Positions 22,667 through 33,267 of a stretch of DNA of 64,000 nt are shown in pieces. The translations under genes were made by a program, and so were the position numbers. The notes beneath the pieces were generated by a model. It worked only from the letters and a program-made list of their open reading frames with translations. It did not search any database and was not told the origin of the DNA. Position 1 is the first letter of the stretch; every line of letters begins with the position of its first letter. This DNA is from Pyrenochaeta sp. MPI-SDFR-AT-0127 (lineage: Eukaryota; Ascomycota; Dothideomycetes; Pleosporales; Cucurbitariaceae). The stretch is taken from contig JAGTJM010000056.1 of NCBI GenBank assembly GCA_020747015.1, forward strand, positions 1 through 64,000. The letters run 5' to 3'.

Positions 22667-22908
22667 GCAAGTCGAGTGGGGACGAGCAATGAATTTTGTG
22701 TGCTTCTATGGATAAGGTCGGGTTGGAGTGAAAGCATTCATGGACACCCTGAGCTAATGTACAGCAGCCCTCGTGCTGCAGAATAGAAAATGCGATACAG
22801 ATACAACACTTGCATGTGGTTTGAAAAGGAAGTAGTTTGCTGTGATGTATATCTATAAGTCGTCACAATCTACCGTGTACACCCAGGCTCATTCACATGT
22901 ACAATGGC

Positions 22909-23645
22909 CTACGCGGTCTGCACGAATTTCAAGGTAATGGGCTCTACACCCCTCTCCTTGAACTTCTCCTGCACATCCCTGTACACTTCATCCGGACCTC
23001 TCTCCGCATTGACCTTGACAACCTTGCCCTTTTCCTCGAATTCATTGACCACGGGCATACTTGTCTCAACAAATGTGCGGAATCGCTTCTTGATGCTTTC
23101 GAGGTTGTCGTCTGCACGGCCTGAGGTTTCGCCACGGTGGAGCAGGCGCTTCTCCATGACTTCCTCGGAGCAGTCGAAGAACAGAGTGAACTTTGAAGGG
23201 ACGACTGAGCGCTCAAAGGCATGGGCTTGGTCGAGTTTACGGGGGAAGCCTAGCAGGTGTCAGTATCGAAAGGGCTTGTTGGGAGCGCTGAACGCGCGAT
23301 ATGCATACCATCGATGAGGAACAGCTTCTTAGCGTTCTCCCCACTTTCTATGCTCTTCTTCATAGCATTCTCTAGCAATTGGATAGTAACCTCCATGGGC
23401 ACGATGGTACCTTCTTTGATGTAATCCTTGATCATCTCGCCGAATTCGCTGCCGGGCCGGTCTTGCTCCTCTCGCAGCAAGTCACCGGCAGAGAGGTGCT
23501 TGAAGCCATAGTCAGACACGAGTTTCTGGCACTGCGTGCCCTTTCCTGCGCCCGGCCCGCCGAGGACGAAGATGACGGTGACTTCGGAGTCGGACCAGAG
23601 GGGTGAAGTGCGCGTTGTTGCGCCAAGTTTGTCAATTGCAGGCAT
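22909..23645 (-). CDS. URA6: UMP/CMP (uridylate) kinase
   Basis: My model is complement(join(22909..23249, 23309..23645)), giving 225 residues. The intron at 23250-23308 (GTATGC...CTAG) joins FLIDG to FPRKLDQAH, the usual FPR lid-side motif. The P-loop is GGPGAGKGTQ at residues 29-38. HLSAGDLLREE, the NMP-binding segment, and RGETSGRADDN, the lid motif that separates UMP/CMP kinases from adenylate kinases, are both present. The enzyme transfers phosphate from ATP to UMP or CMP in pyrimidine nucleotide synthesis. The open frame starts further upstream, but MPAIDKL at 23645 is the first ATG. Its ATG lies only 63 bp after the stop of the small mitochondrial protein gene on the same strand. Confidence 0.92.
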
Positions 23646-23708
23646 GATGATGTTTATGCTCTGTCTATCCAAGCTGCAGTTATGTTCTCTTTCCTGGACT
23701 GGCAGCTA

Positions 23709-24059
23709 CTAATGGGGGTGCGATGGCTTCACAGTTCCCTTCCCACTCGGCGAATGTCCTTGTACCGGTCCCTTGGGCTGATATCCCTCGCCCTTGCGCT
23801 GCTCTACAATTCGTGTGAACAGAAAGGTGCCTGTCGCAAAAATCAAGACAATCGGCCAGACCTTGAGGGGTGACTTGGAGGGTGGGGCGGAAATGTGGGA
23901 GGGGGGTTCGTTAGGGCCAGTGGGCTCACCGGGTTGGCGGAGGCGAGATGCGTAGGCTCGGGAGGTGGTGAAGCTGCGAAATGTGGTGTAGCGGAGAATC
24001 GGAGTCAATTGAGGGTTGAAAAGCTGTGCGCGGGGGAGCTTGGTGAATGAAGAGGACAT
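23709..24059 (-). CDS. Small probable mitochondrial single-pass membrane protein
   Basis: This is an intronless gene of 116 residues starting at ATG 24059. The first 45 residues are rich in Arg, Ser and Thr with no acidic residue (TKLPRAQLFNP, TTFRSFTTSRAYASRLRQ), which is typical of a mitochondrial presequence. A Pro-rich segment leads to one membrane helix (LKVWPIVLIFATGTFLFTRIV, about 65-85), and then a Gly/Pro/Lys-rich tail. I do not recognise the family. It resembles small inner-membrane assembly factors in layout only. It is tightly packed upstream of the UMP/CMP kinase gene. Confidence 0.62.
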   Translation of the reverse strand: MSSSFTKLPRAQLFNPQLTPILRYTTFRSFTTSRAYASRLRQPGEPTGPNEPPSHISAPPSKSPLKVWPIVLIFATGTFLFTRIVEQRKGEGYQPKGPVQGHSPSGKGTVKPSHPH

Positions 24060-24432
24060 GGCGGTGATAGAAGGCGGTATGACGATGCACGACTGGGTGT
24101 TGTGCAGCGGCTCTTTTCACTAGCGTGGGGCTAGCTCTGGCGGCCAGGTGTATCGGTCGCTGTCACTCACTCTCTCTTTCCCCCGTCCCGCTGACATAGA
24201 AAGACACGACTGCCTTAGATGTTGCGTTTGCCTAATTCAAATTTTCATGTGATTGACGATGGCTGATCTCGTTGCTAACCTACCGACTTACCTTTTCCAT
24301 GGTCCAGTCTGACCACACGTCCAGCTTCAGTGCCCTCATTTGGCAGTGGACTCTGCCCCGGAGCACCCTTATACCATATCTTGCTTTCCTAAAATCCACT
24401 CACAATAACCTGGAAGAGACTATTCCTCGATC
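24060..24432. other. Divergent intergenic region
   Basis: This is 373 bp between the small mitochondrial protein gene and the F-box-like gene, which point away from each other. No further gene is visible. Confidence 0.45.
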
Positions 24433-25446
24433 ATGCATACTGACACCAGCTTGTTCTCTCGCGCCAGGCCTGGCAAGTCTACCCCAAAGAAGATTCGCGG
24501 CTTCCTTGCATTACCTGGAGAGATCAGAAACATGGTCTACTCGAATTACTTCTGCTCCGAATTACGATGTGAGTTCGCTGCTAAGGGATGTTATTTCAAG
24601 AAGTCGACGAGACCGGCCATGAAGCTGCGACTCAACATGATCGAGATGAAGAACAATATCTCCAAATGGAACACGAAGGCAGAGGACGAGGGCCCTGTAA
24701 CTATTCGTATCTCAAGAACTCTAGGCAATTACGACACTGTTCAAGGTCTCCGGACGAACTGGCATGCGTCAATATGCGCACTTCATCTCGTTTGTAAGGC
24801 GATCTACGCAGAGACTGCAGCCTTCGTGTACCAGAAGACCATCTTCGTCTTTGAGGCACCTGCACGCATCAACAACTTTTGCAAAATCGTTTCGAAGCCA
24901 CAGCTAGCAAACATCTCCAAGTTGCAACTGCACTACTCGACCTATGGAGCGCCGAAGTTGCTTGACGACACTATCTGGCAGGACAAACACACTGAGAGTT
25001 GGACACGAGCATGTAGGGTTGCGTCAAAGAAACTTCTCTGCTTGCGGAACCTGGAAGTCTGGGTGCATGTGAATCACAATCCTCTTCGCTTCAACCTACA
25101 CCAAAAGTGGGTGAAGCCTGTTCTTCAATTCCGGCGACTGACATGCTCACCAAACTCGGATGGCCATGACGCAAATCTGGCCACGATAGCCCGACAACAG
25201 AAGAACCTCGAGATCGTCAAGGTTCATATTCAAACTTGTTGGTCCAAGGAGCCTTTGAGGGGGTTCAGCTATAATGAAGATCTGGCAAAGGCGAGCGCGG
25301 ACTTGCATTCACTCTTTGGTCGAGCGATTAGCCTTGCTATTCTTGGGGCCAAAGAACAGGAAGCCATGTCCGCTTTCAACGAAGCCTGGTCAGTGACGCA
25401 TAGGGAATGGCAATATCACCTTGGTTATTCGAAGACCAATTGGTAA
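24433..25446 (+). CDS. F-box-like (DUF7730-type) protein
   Basis: This is an intronless gene of 337 residues starting at ATG 24433. The N-terminal FLALPGEIRNMVYSNYF (about residues 23-40) is the F-box-like leader common to a large lineage-expanded family in Pleosporales and related fungi. The middle has the typical ALHLVCKAIYAETAAFVYQKTIFVFE block, where a remembered 'tree' of R/K-x-I-Y-x-E residues is conserved. The rest is Leu/Trp-rich, without a named domain. Members are often annotated DUF7730 or 'F-box domain'. They are thought to act as substrate adaptors, but evidence is thin. A related broken copy begins 516 bp downstream, suggesting local duplication. Confidence 0.7.
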   Translation: MHTDTSLFSRARPGKSTPKKIRGFLALPGEIRNMVYSNYFCSELRCEFAAKGCYFKKSTRPAMKLRLNMIEMKNNISKWNTKAEDEGPVTIRISRTLGNYDTVQGLRTNWHASICALHLVCKAIYAETAAFVYQKTIFVFEAPARINNFCKIVSKPQLANISKLQLHYSTYGAPKLLDDTIWQDKHTESWTRACRVASKKLLCLRNLEVWVHVNHNPLRFNLHQKWVKPVLQFRRLTCSPNSDGHDANLATIARQQKNLEIVKVHIQTCWSKEPLRGFSYNEDLAKASADLHSLFGRAISLAILGAKEQEAMSAFNEAWSVTHREWQYHLGYSKTNW

Positions 25447-25961
25447 AGGTGATGAGAAGCGACTAGGGCCATTCACTACATGAAATCAAACCAAGCACTA
25501 GCAACCTTGAAGAAGGGTTTAGGAATGCTTTGTTCACATGGTTTGCAGGAGACGCAGAAGTATGGGCCGGCGAATCGCCTTTGTTGACACCTTGAGAGAC
25601 TGGAATGATTAACTATTATAATATAAAAGTTCAGTGTTCCCAATCAATTTTCAGGCCATCAGGGCTATAAATGTGTAAGCTCTGCTAATGCTATGGCTTT
25701 TGGTATGGCAGCATTCGTACTTGCCCAAGGCCCTTTCTCACAACTCCGGAAAAGTCAGCACAGCTTGACACTGCAGGTAAGTGGTGTAGAGTGGCTAAAC
25801 ACGGCCATCAAGTGGGACAACCCTTGTGTGCAATTATGGTTCCAGCTGAAAAGCCCTTGACGGCTATGCAGCTTTAGTACATTAGGCAATTGCCCGCTTG
25901 AACCGCCACTTCTTCGCTGGAAACCAGCTCAGCTCTGCACCCCACCACAAGTATCTTCGCA
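25447..25961. other. Intergenic region between the two F-box-like genes
   Basis: This is 515 bp without a supported gene. Confidence 0.45.
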
Positions 25962-26681
25962 ATGACGAGTCCGGCGAGCTCCATGTTCCTAGCATTGCCA
26001 GCAGAGATCAGACTGCTCATCTACGACCATGTGTTTGTGCCTTCAAGCGCTTAAATAGATCCCACAACCGCCACGAAGGCTATTCGGCAATCGCAACTTC
26101 CAACACCAGCTGCACTCCACTTGCTTTTGTCATGCCGCAAGATCCACACCGAAGCCTACAAGATAGCGTACAAAAAGCACACTTTCGCCATTCAGCATCA
26201 CTGCCCAGATGATCTTGTCCAAAGGCTTGCACAGCAACTACCGCACAGCCTGATCACGTCCTTGCTTATCGCGGCACCTCTAAGTCATCACCGATTCCCA
26301 TTGCTTCGCCCTAAGGAACAATGGCGCTATTTAGAGGACATCCATTTCCCCGAGCTCTTCGACCACATTTGTTCCTTTGCGCGACACTTTCAGTTCCTTC
26401 TTACAATCTACTTTGTGGAGGAGCCAGTTCCTATAGAAAAAATGGTTAGATTGTTTTATAGTATCCGGGAACAAATCCATAATCAGTGGAGGGACGATGT
26501 TGCAGCAGGGAAAGAAGTGGGATACACCACCCCGCCACGCGACATAGAGCGAACCGTGGGCGATCGGACGAAGTGGAAGATCAAGGTACGGCTGACAAAT
26601 CGAGATGGGAATGGAGAGGTTGCGTGGAAGGAAGTTGATCTCCTTATCTGTGTGCTGGGAGAGGATGTTATGCGGAAGTAG
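25962..26681 (+). pseudogene. F-box-like family gene with an in-frame stop
   Basis: The ATG at 25962 opens a frame starting MTSPASSMFLALPAEIRLLIYDHVF, the same leader as the neighbouring gene. The frame meets TAA at 26052-26054 after 30 codons, then stays open for 208 codons. That downstream part carries the family-typical LLLSCRKIHTEAYKIAYKKHTFAI block, and it ends at 26681. No intron of usual size removes the stop while keeping the frame. TAA could come from CAA by one C-to-T change in a CpA context, which is the signature of repeat-induced point mutation, but this is inferred from one site. Other options are a sequencing error or a short gene initiating downstream. I therefore call it a probable pseudogene. 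Confidence 0.6.
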
Positions 26682-28297
26682 ACTGATATTTTCTTGTAGA
26701 GGATTGATAAGCCGTTCTATCGCATCGCATCGAATGCTAGACAGCTTATTCTTGGACTTATTCTAGACATGATGGAGCGAGAGAGGGCAATGTCGAACGA
26801 ATTCAGTGGACCTCGGAAGTCAGAAGTCAGTTTGCCAGTTTTGGAAAGCATCTACGATTGGTCCCTATGAGCCTGGGGCCCAATCTGCTTGCTTCAATCT
26901 CATAGAAACGTAGAGCCTCGTACAGAGCGTGGTTATTCTTGCTTTACCAACTTTGCTTTAATAGCGTACTGTCACTGTCACCAACTTCGACATGGAGTCC
27001 AAGACATAGTGGACAAATGCGCACAAGGTGGTTCAAGTGGAACTATGTCCTGCCAGCTGTCCTACTTGGGAGATTACACTCGTGCCATAGAAGGTTGATT
27101 TCTTTCCATCTAGGCTTGAAATAACCCTCTTTTGGCAAGTGTAAGGCAGTCTGTGAGATTCCTTTGTCCCATTATCACTTTCTAGCCGCAGATTCAGTGC
27201 CTGCTCATACCGTGGAAAGTGTTCAAAGAACTTAACACAGAAATACATCAGATCTCGAATTCCATCAGCCCATTGTCTTACCCCTGTTGTTATATCATGT
27301 TCTAAAGCAAATTGGCATCCCGCAAAAGATAGTCCATTTTCGATCTATTGAGTCTGTAGGTCGTGGCTGGTTTGGCGTAGGCGGAATAGTAATTCAATGT
27401 TCAGCTGAAGACAGATCTCATAGATGAACTTAAGAGGGAGTCCTTCAAGCTCGTCCAGGGTTGGCTTCCTTGGGGGCACACCCTATAGTCATTGCTCTGT
27501 TCGAGGGGTTTAAACCATATGATTATGCGATCAAAGTCTTCTCGGTGATAGGCAGTAGTGCGAACAATTTCATCTATTTGATTAGAAGAAATAGCAAGGG
27601 CTGTGCTTGATTAGTATCCAGGAATTGGACTCGTAATTGAGTGCGCCTGCAAAGTTCCCATGCTTTATTGGGTAAGTCTGTGGATCGGGAACAGAAACTG
27701 GAGGAAGGCTGAGCTATCGCTAAATCAAGGGATAAAGAAAAAAAGTTCATAGCCAAATATCTGTTGCCTTACTTGAAATCACGACAAATACAGCGGGGCC
27801 CCATAGTAGTCGAGAAGGTGTGATGTTAGGGGAAGAAGGCGCCTGGACACGTCAATCTGGAAGGCGAGTAGCAGTCTTTACCTAACTAGTCCTCCATTGT
27901 CAGTTCCGGTAAGCTGTACACACTTGTACAAGTTCAATGAGTTTCAACTCTACATTTTAGGTTAGATAAAACGTGTGGAACGGTCACTACGGTTTACAGA
28001 TCGCAGGTCATATGTTAACAGTGGCAGATTCACACCTGGAGTATTCGACACGCATTGGCGCTCAGGTACCATAGTCAGGAAGAAAATCAGTCCAAAATCA
28101 AGGGCTCGACCTGTCAGGGACAAAGTAATACGTTAGAACATGATGAGATGTCGATAAGTGAGCTTGTGGGATCACAATTTGATGAATTATTGCTGCGTAC
28201 GACCTGATTTTCTGTATCTCATACATAAAGCACCGTTGGGTGGCTTTCTCCCACTTCCAGCAGCATTATACAATTGAGTTGGAAACAAAGCTCTCAA
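26682..28297. other. Gene-poor region
   Basis: This is 1.6 kb between the broken F-box-like gene and PRP28. Only short frames without domains are present. A block near 28201-28240 weakly resembles one near 39571-39610. Confidence 0.4.
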
Positions 28298-30556
28298 CTA
28301 GGTTATGTTCTTTCCCATAACTTCTCCCCTCTTTTTACCCTTCTGCTGCGCACTCTCATGTTTCCTCAAATCTTCGGGAACCTTGCTGATACTACTCTTC
28401 ATGAGCATTTGTTTCAAATCATACAACACATCTGCATCCTCATTGCCCCAGAAAGTGATGGCCACACCACTCTTGCCCGCACGACCCGTCCGACCGATAC
28501 GATGCGTGTAGCTCTCGATACTAGTTGCCATATTGAAGTTCACGACTAATGACACGTCTGTGATATCGATACCACGACCAGCAAGATCGGTAGCAACGAG
28601 CACGTCCGTGTGTCCGTTTTTGAGGGACGCAAGGGCAGCTTCACGCTGTTCTTGGGTCTTGGAGCCGTGCAAGGTGACAGAAGAGAAACCCATGTGTTTT
28701 ATGTCTCTGGCGATGGCGTCGCAATTTCTCTTGATATTAACGAAGACAATGATGGGGGCGGCGAAGTCGCCAGAGGATAAGATCTCTTGGAGGCGCTTCT
28801 TGCGCTTTTCTTCACCTTGTATGTGCTCGACGCGCTGTTCCACGGTTTCTACAGCCTCGCCTGCATTACCGATGGTAACGATAGCTGGCCGGCGAAGGTA
28901 CTTTCTGGCGATGCGCTCAACAGCCGTGGGCATAGTGGCTGTGTACATCATAGTCTGTCTATACATTCCTCGCTTCATGGCGTTGGGGTCTTCGGCAGCG
29001 TCGCTGTCAGGTTTCTCGTTGTTAACAGGGAGAGCATCGAGGATCTTGTTAACAGGTTCTTCGAAACCCATGTCGATCATTCGGTCTGCTTCGTCCATGA
29101 TGACATATGTGCATTGGCTCAGCACCAGGACGCGTCGCTCGATACAGTCTACCAGACGACCTGGGGTGGCAATGATAATTTCCGCTCCATCACGCATCTG
29201 GAACGACTGTTCTTCGATCGAGTGACCACCAACGATGACGGCCGTGTTGAAACCGAGGGGAGCAGCAAATTTCCTTGCCTCTACTTCAATCTGTTGTGCC
29301 AACTCACGAGTCGGTGCGAGAATGAGGGCGTACGGACCATCGTGACGATTCGCTGCACTCAGAGGAGGCAGTTGTGAGATGTAGACGAGTAGTGGCAGGA
29401 TAAAAGCAGCTGTTTTACCTGAACCGGTAACAGCTACACCAATAAGATCTCGACATTGTAGAGCAATAGGTATGGCAGCACGTTGAACAGCGGATGGCTC
29501 CGTGTAGCCAACCTGCTCCACAATGCGCATGAGCTTGTCAGGGAGCCCTGCTTCCTGCCAGTTGCGCATGGGATTCGGTATCGATCCTCCTTTCGTGGCA
29601 ATATTAAAGTCTTCCTTGAAGATACGCCAGTCGCGTTCTCGCATATGCTCCAATTTTTTGTCGCTCCAATGTTTGTCGAGCTGTGCTCTGCCACCCTCCT
29701 CTTTCCGTCTCCTTTCCATCTCCAGGATCTGTTCTGCTCGTACCCTGCCAGACTCTGGATCACGCTCAATCATAGCTTCAATGAATTTCTGGGTCCCAGC
29801 ATCGGAATTCTCTTCTGTAAAGCCGCCGAGTCTGCCACGACCGAAGAAATTGGCCTCGGCCTTTTGTTGGTAAATAGGGTTGTAGTCGTAACTAGTATCT
29901 TCCTCTTCGTTCCACTCGAAGTTGAATTTCTTCTCCGTCGTCCGCTTCCTTTTCTTCTTCGCCGAGAATGTGGATTGGTTCTGTTCAGCGCCCATATATC
30001 TTTGCCGTATCATGGCAGCCTCTGCATCCTCTGGGGGCGGTCGTTTGCCCGCCTTCTTGTCAGGTACCGGCGGTGGCGCCATGTCTGCGTTTCTCCGATC
30101 TTGTCGCATAGGCGATGGCCCTGTTGGCGGTTCTGTGCGCATAGATCTAGGGCCAGTAGGTATCGACGGTGCGCCATCGTAATGACCATTCGAGCGCGAA
30201 TGCCCATTCTGTGATGTTCCGTTTGTACTGCTATTTGAAGCTTCCCTTCTTCTTTGCGCCTCCTCAACCTCCTTCTGACGCTTCTCCAGGGCAATGCGCT
30301 CTCGTTCTGCTTTCGAAAGAAACTTTGGTTTCGAAGCTGCAGCTTCCTTCTCTCGCTTCGCTTTCAAAATATCGTCGATACTCGGTGGTTGTTTCTTCTG
30401 AGATGCCCATCCTTTCTTCTGCTTCTTTTGCACCAGTGCTGGGCCTAAATCTTCATTCTCGGGAGGTGGAGGCGGTGGTGGGGGCGCACTTGTGCTTGGA
30501 GGAGGCGGTGGAATGTTGTGCTCGAGTGGAGGTGGCGGCGGAGGTATCGTGGCCAT
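28298..30556 (-). CDS. PRP28: DEAD-box RNA helicase Prp28 (U5 snRNP, DDX23 homologue)
   Basis: This is an intronless gene of 752 residues starting at ATG 30556. It unwinds the U1/5' splice site duplex during spliceosome activation. The first 35 residues are poly-Pro runs, followed by a charged, Lys/Glu-rich arm typical of Prp28/DDX23. The helicase core holds the Q motif (GYTEPSAVQRAAIP), TGSGKT at 377-382, PTRELAQQI, TPGRLVDC, DEAD at 488-491 within MDEADRMIDMGF, the TAT variant of motif III (YTATMP), and HRIGRTGRAG. DEADRMIDMGFEEPVNKIL is characteristic of Prp28 within the family. All catalytic motifs are intact. The product is nuclear. The absence of introns in this splicing factor is notable but common for fungal helicases. 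Confidence 0.95.
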   Translation of the reverse strand: MATIPPPPPPLEHNIPPPPPSTSAPPPPPPPPENEDLGPALVQKKQKKGWASQKKQPPSIDDILKAKREKEAAASKPKFLSKAERERIALEKRQKEVEEAQRRREASNSSTNGTSQNGHSRSNGHYDGAPSIPTGPRSMRTEPPTGPSPMRQDRRNADMAPPPVPDKKAGKRPPPEDAEAAMIRQRYMGAEQNQSTFSAKKKRKRTTEKKFNFEWNEEEDTSYDYNPIYQQKAEANFFGRGRLGGFTEENSDAGTQKFIEAMIERDPESGRVRAEQILEMERRRKEEGGRAQLDKHWSDKKLEHMRERDWRIFKEDFNIATKGGSIPNPMRNWQEAGLPDKLMRIVEQVGYTEPSAVQRAAIPIALQCRDLIGVAVTGSGKTAAFILPLLVYISQLPPLSAANRHDGPYALILAPTRELAQQIEVEARKFAAPLGFNTAVIVGGHSIEEQSFQMRDGAEIIIATPGRLVDCIERRVLVLSQCTYVIMDEADRMIDMGFEEPVNKILDALPVNNEKPDSDAAEDPNAMKRGMYRQTMMYTATMPTAVERIARKYLRRPAIVTIGNAGEAVETVEQRVEHIQGEEKRKKRLQEILSSGDFAAPIIVFVNIKRNCDAIARDIKHMGFSSVTLHGSKTQEQREAALASLKNGHTDVLVATDLAGRGIDITDVSLVVNFNMATSIESYTHRIGRTGRAGKSGVAITFWGNEDADVLYDLKQMLMKSSISKVPEDLRKHESAQQKGKKRGEVMGKNIT

Positions 30557-31084
30557 AGTACCCTTTCAGATGCAACTTACAGAATATATCCTCGAAAGTT
30601 GGCGATTTATAAAACGGTGTAGCCAAGGCCAGTCTAATGTGCCGAAAGTGGGAGCTGAGCAGAGAGCGCGACAGAAAGTCAAGTTGCGGCCACGCTAAGG
30701 CAACACCTGCTCACGTGAGGGCGTACCACTAATTGATACAACCTTATTCACCATGCACCATTCTACATCTGTGTGTCAACAAGGGGTGTTCAAAATTAGA
30801 TTCAACTACCAAGCTTATATGTGTTGATTGGCAAGATGGTGTTTTCAAAAGTACAACAAGGCCATGAAAAACAATTGGACAGTAAACAGCTGGATTTCAG
30901 GCTATTACTATCCCTTCCTTCGTCCTCCATTGAGTTGGCTTTTCTATCTAGATGATACAGATGCTCCTCAAATGCTAATCCCGTGATCATAATCATGTCG
31001 TTGAAGCCTTGAAGCAGACCCGTTGTCTGGCTTGTGGCTCATGGTAATTGTAGTCCGTAGCGCCACCGCATACCATCCTCCACC
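30557..31084. other. Intergenic region
   Basis: This is 528 bp between PRP28 and PUP3, both on the minus strand. It contains the PRP28 promoter. No other gene is seen. Confidence 0.45.
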
Positions 31085-31861
31085 TCAATCCTGCCTTCCC
31101 TTAAGTAACCGCTTGGTCACCTTGTCTTTCTCAATGATATAGACGTGCGCTCCCCAGCCTGACAATGCGTCTCGGTCAACAGCGTTGAGCAGCGCTTGTG
31201 AGATGGTCTCGAAGAGGTCCTCTGGGCCCTATTTGACGCATTAGCCATAACACGCCTTTCTCCACTTGCATGGGAGATTTTGACATACCAGATCCGGCTC
31301 CCACAATCCCTCACATGTACCAAAGAGCTGATCACTTGCTGTCCCACTGACAATAAAGTCCTTCGCAAAGTCAATGCAGCCAATCGAGTCGAATCCGCAG
31401 ATAAATGGCTTCCCACTTGTCTGGTTGATTCCCGCAATTACCGGACTAATAAAGTACGGCCCAAAACGCTTCTCATAGAGCGACGAAGAGACAAGATTGG
31501 CCATGGTCTGCGGGCTGATGTTGCGCTCCTCGCGCAGGCGGTACATGTTGACTTTGTAGCGGAAGAGATCGGACACAGTGGAGACATCCGTGGCAAGGCC
31601 TGTCAGCCCGAGGAATACGTCGCCGTACTGGAAGATCTTGGGGAAGTTGTTGGACACGGTGAGGGCTTGCATGCCGAGACGAAGGTCGCAGGCTATGGCT
31701 ACGCAATCTTTGCCCACCATGGCTACGCAGGCGCCGCCGTCTATTACTATATTAGATATATTCGAAGTCGGTGAAGTTGAGAAACGGCGTACTTATTGAG
31801 AACGGTGACGACTGATAATGTTAGCAATACTCCAAAGTATACATGGTGGAGAGCCTACCAT
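31085..31861 (-). CDS. PUP3: 20S proteasome subunit beta type-3
   Basis: My model is complement(join(31085..31228, 31289..31740, 31793..31811, 31859..31861)), giving 205 residues, the normal beta3 length. Introns are 60, 52 and 47 bp. The first coding exon is the ATG alone, followed at once by GTAGGC. The second exon encodes SSPFSI and the third resumes NGGACVAMVGKDCVAIACD. Family landmarks are LRLGMQALTVSNNFPKIFQ, YFISPVIAGI, CGFDSIGCIDFAKDFIVSGTA and GWGAHVYIIEKDKV. Beta3 is a non-catalytic subunit (no N-terminal Thr) of the 20S core particle. It is divergent from the mL59 gene with 257 bp between the ATGs. Confidence 0.93.
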
Positions 31862-32118
31862 GGTTGTATTTTATGATGTGAGGCTCGTTCTTGTATTGTC
31901 ACTTAAAAGTACAGGAGAAGAGAGGTAGAGGAGATCAGTCGGAAAGGGAGAAGTGGTATTGGCAGTGCTGGTACTTTGATGCTGCGGTAGGTAGCAACAG
32001 CTAACGCGGCGGGCGGGCGAGCTCCAATCGAGCTTGGACCCACTCTCTTGGCAAAGATTTGTGGAAGTCGCGACTTTCAACATTGCTTAATCAGTCCTTA
32101 ACCCGCATCTCAGCAAAC

Positions 32119-32766
32119 ATGAGCGTCCAACAACAACTCGAGATAGCTAAATCGCTACCGCCGCGATTACTTCGCTTCTTCCAGCGGTACCCTCCACCGG
32201 CGCTCTTTCCAACCATCGCATCTTCACTGTCAACCACATCGCAAATACCATCATCCGCAACGCCAGGTGCCGAAACAATATCGACAACAACCCCCAGCGA
32301 TCCCAATGTATCCACAACAGAAGTCTCGTCACCAGATACTCCCATAGCTGTCCCTTCAAATTCACCCTCTCGTGTACCAGCACACGCACACGACCTCCCT
32401 TACCCAAACCCTTTTCTCCCAAGAAAGAACTTCACAACTGGGCGCTGGCAATCACCCGCCTACGGTCTGCGAAAACAGGCAGATCTAGTGAAACTCGCGT
32501 CACAACATGGGGTCGTCGATTTATTGCCATGGACCATAAAGAAGCCAGGCGAGAAGGAGGCCCGTAGGATAGAACGAGGCTTACAAGTCAAGGGCACGGG
32601 AGAAGGACAGAAAGTCAAGGGAAAGCTGTGGGAAAGGACACTCAAGGGACGTTTGGAAATGAGGAGACAAGCAATGCTCAACATGCCGGCTCTGATTCAA
32701 GAGTGGAAGCAGAAGGGCCATGGTCGCGGATGGAAGAAATGGCCGAGTGGGAAAGCAAAGAAATAA
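32119..32766 (+). CDS. MRPL25: Mitochondrial large-subunit ribosomal protein mL59
   Basis: This is an intronless gene of 215 residues. The start is ATG 32119 (MSVQQQLEIAKSLPPRLLRFFQRYPP), the first ATG in the frame and a good match to fungal mL59 N-termini. The helical start is followed by a long Ser/Thr/Pro linker (about residues 38-92) that is unusually low in complexity. The conserved core then reads LPYPNPFLPRKNFTTGRWQSPAYGLRKQADLVKLA, and a basic C-terminal helix (KGRLEMRRQAMLNMPALIQEWKQKGHGRGWKKWP) should contact rRNA. mL59 is a fungal-type protein of the mitochondrial 54S subunit. It shares a 257 bp bidirectional promoter region with PUP3. Confidence 0.88.
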   Translation: MSVQQQLEIAKSLPPRLLRFFQRYPPPALFPTIASSLSTTSQIPSSATPGAETISTTTPSDPNVSTTEVSSPDTPIAVPSNSPSRVPAHAHDLPYPNPFLPRKNFTTGRWQSPAYGLRKQADLVKLASQHGVVDLLPWTIKKPGEKEARRIERGLQVKGTGEGQKVKGKLWERTLKGRLEMRRQAMLNMPALIQEWKQKGHGRGWKKWPSGKAKK

Positions 32767-33267
32767 AGCCCGTCAGTATCTCTGCGCAAGGGCTAAGAAA
32801 CTTCTATCAGATGGCTGTAAGAGATGTGTATATCTATGTGTAATGGTGGATCAGCATCTCATCAGGAGTTCCGGCATGAAAGCATTTCCGGCTCATATTA
32901 TATCATACCATTTGGAAACCTCTTGTACGAAATGCTCAACAAGAAATCAATTGCAATCTATGACAGAGTGGTGATGTCTGTTGGGTATCCGACTGATTCA
33001 AACCTCCTATGCAAACTCCAGTATCGGTACTTCGATATCGCTCCTACGATCCTAACAAACCTACTCCCTCCTCTCTAATAGCTCTGGGTAGTAACAAATG
33101 AAACGCAAATATGCTGCTTTGTTCGCAAAAAGCTCCTTCGCCCGTCTTAACTCTGAGATTCTGACACTCCATCGAATGCCACAGCCATCCAGGCACCTAA
33201 CAATCATGCTTCATGCATTCCCATAGTTCACGTCCCTTGTACCTTTCAATCTCGGTCTTCTCTCGAT
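32767..33267. other. Convergent intergenic region
   Basis: This is 501 bp between mL59 and the Gln-rich protein gene. No gene is supported. Confidence 0.45.

Noticed and set aside
29483..30214. 243-codon plus-strand frame
   Set aside because: It is antisense to PRP28, whose helicase motifs define the true strand.
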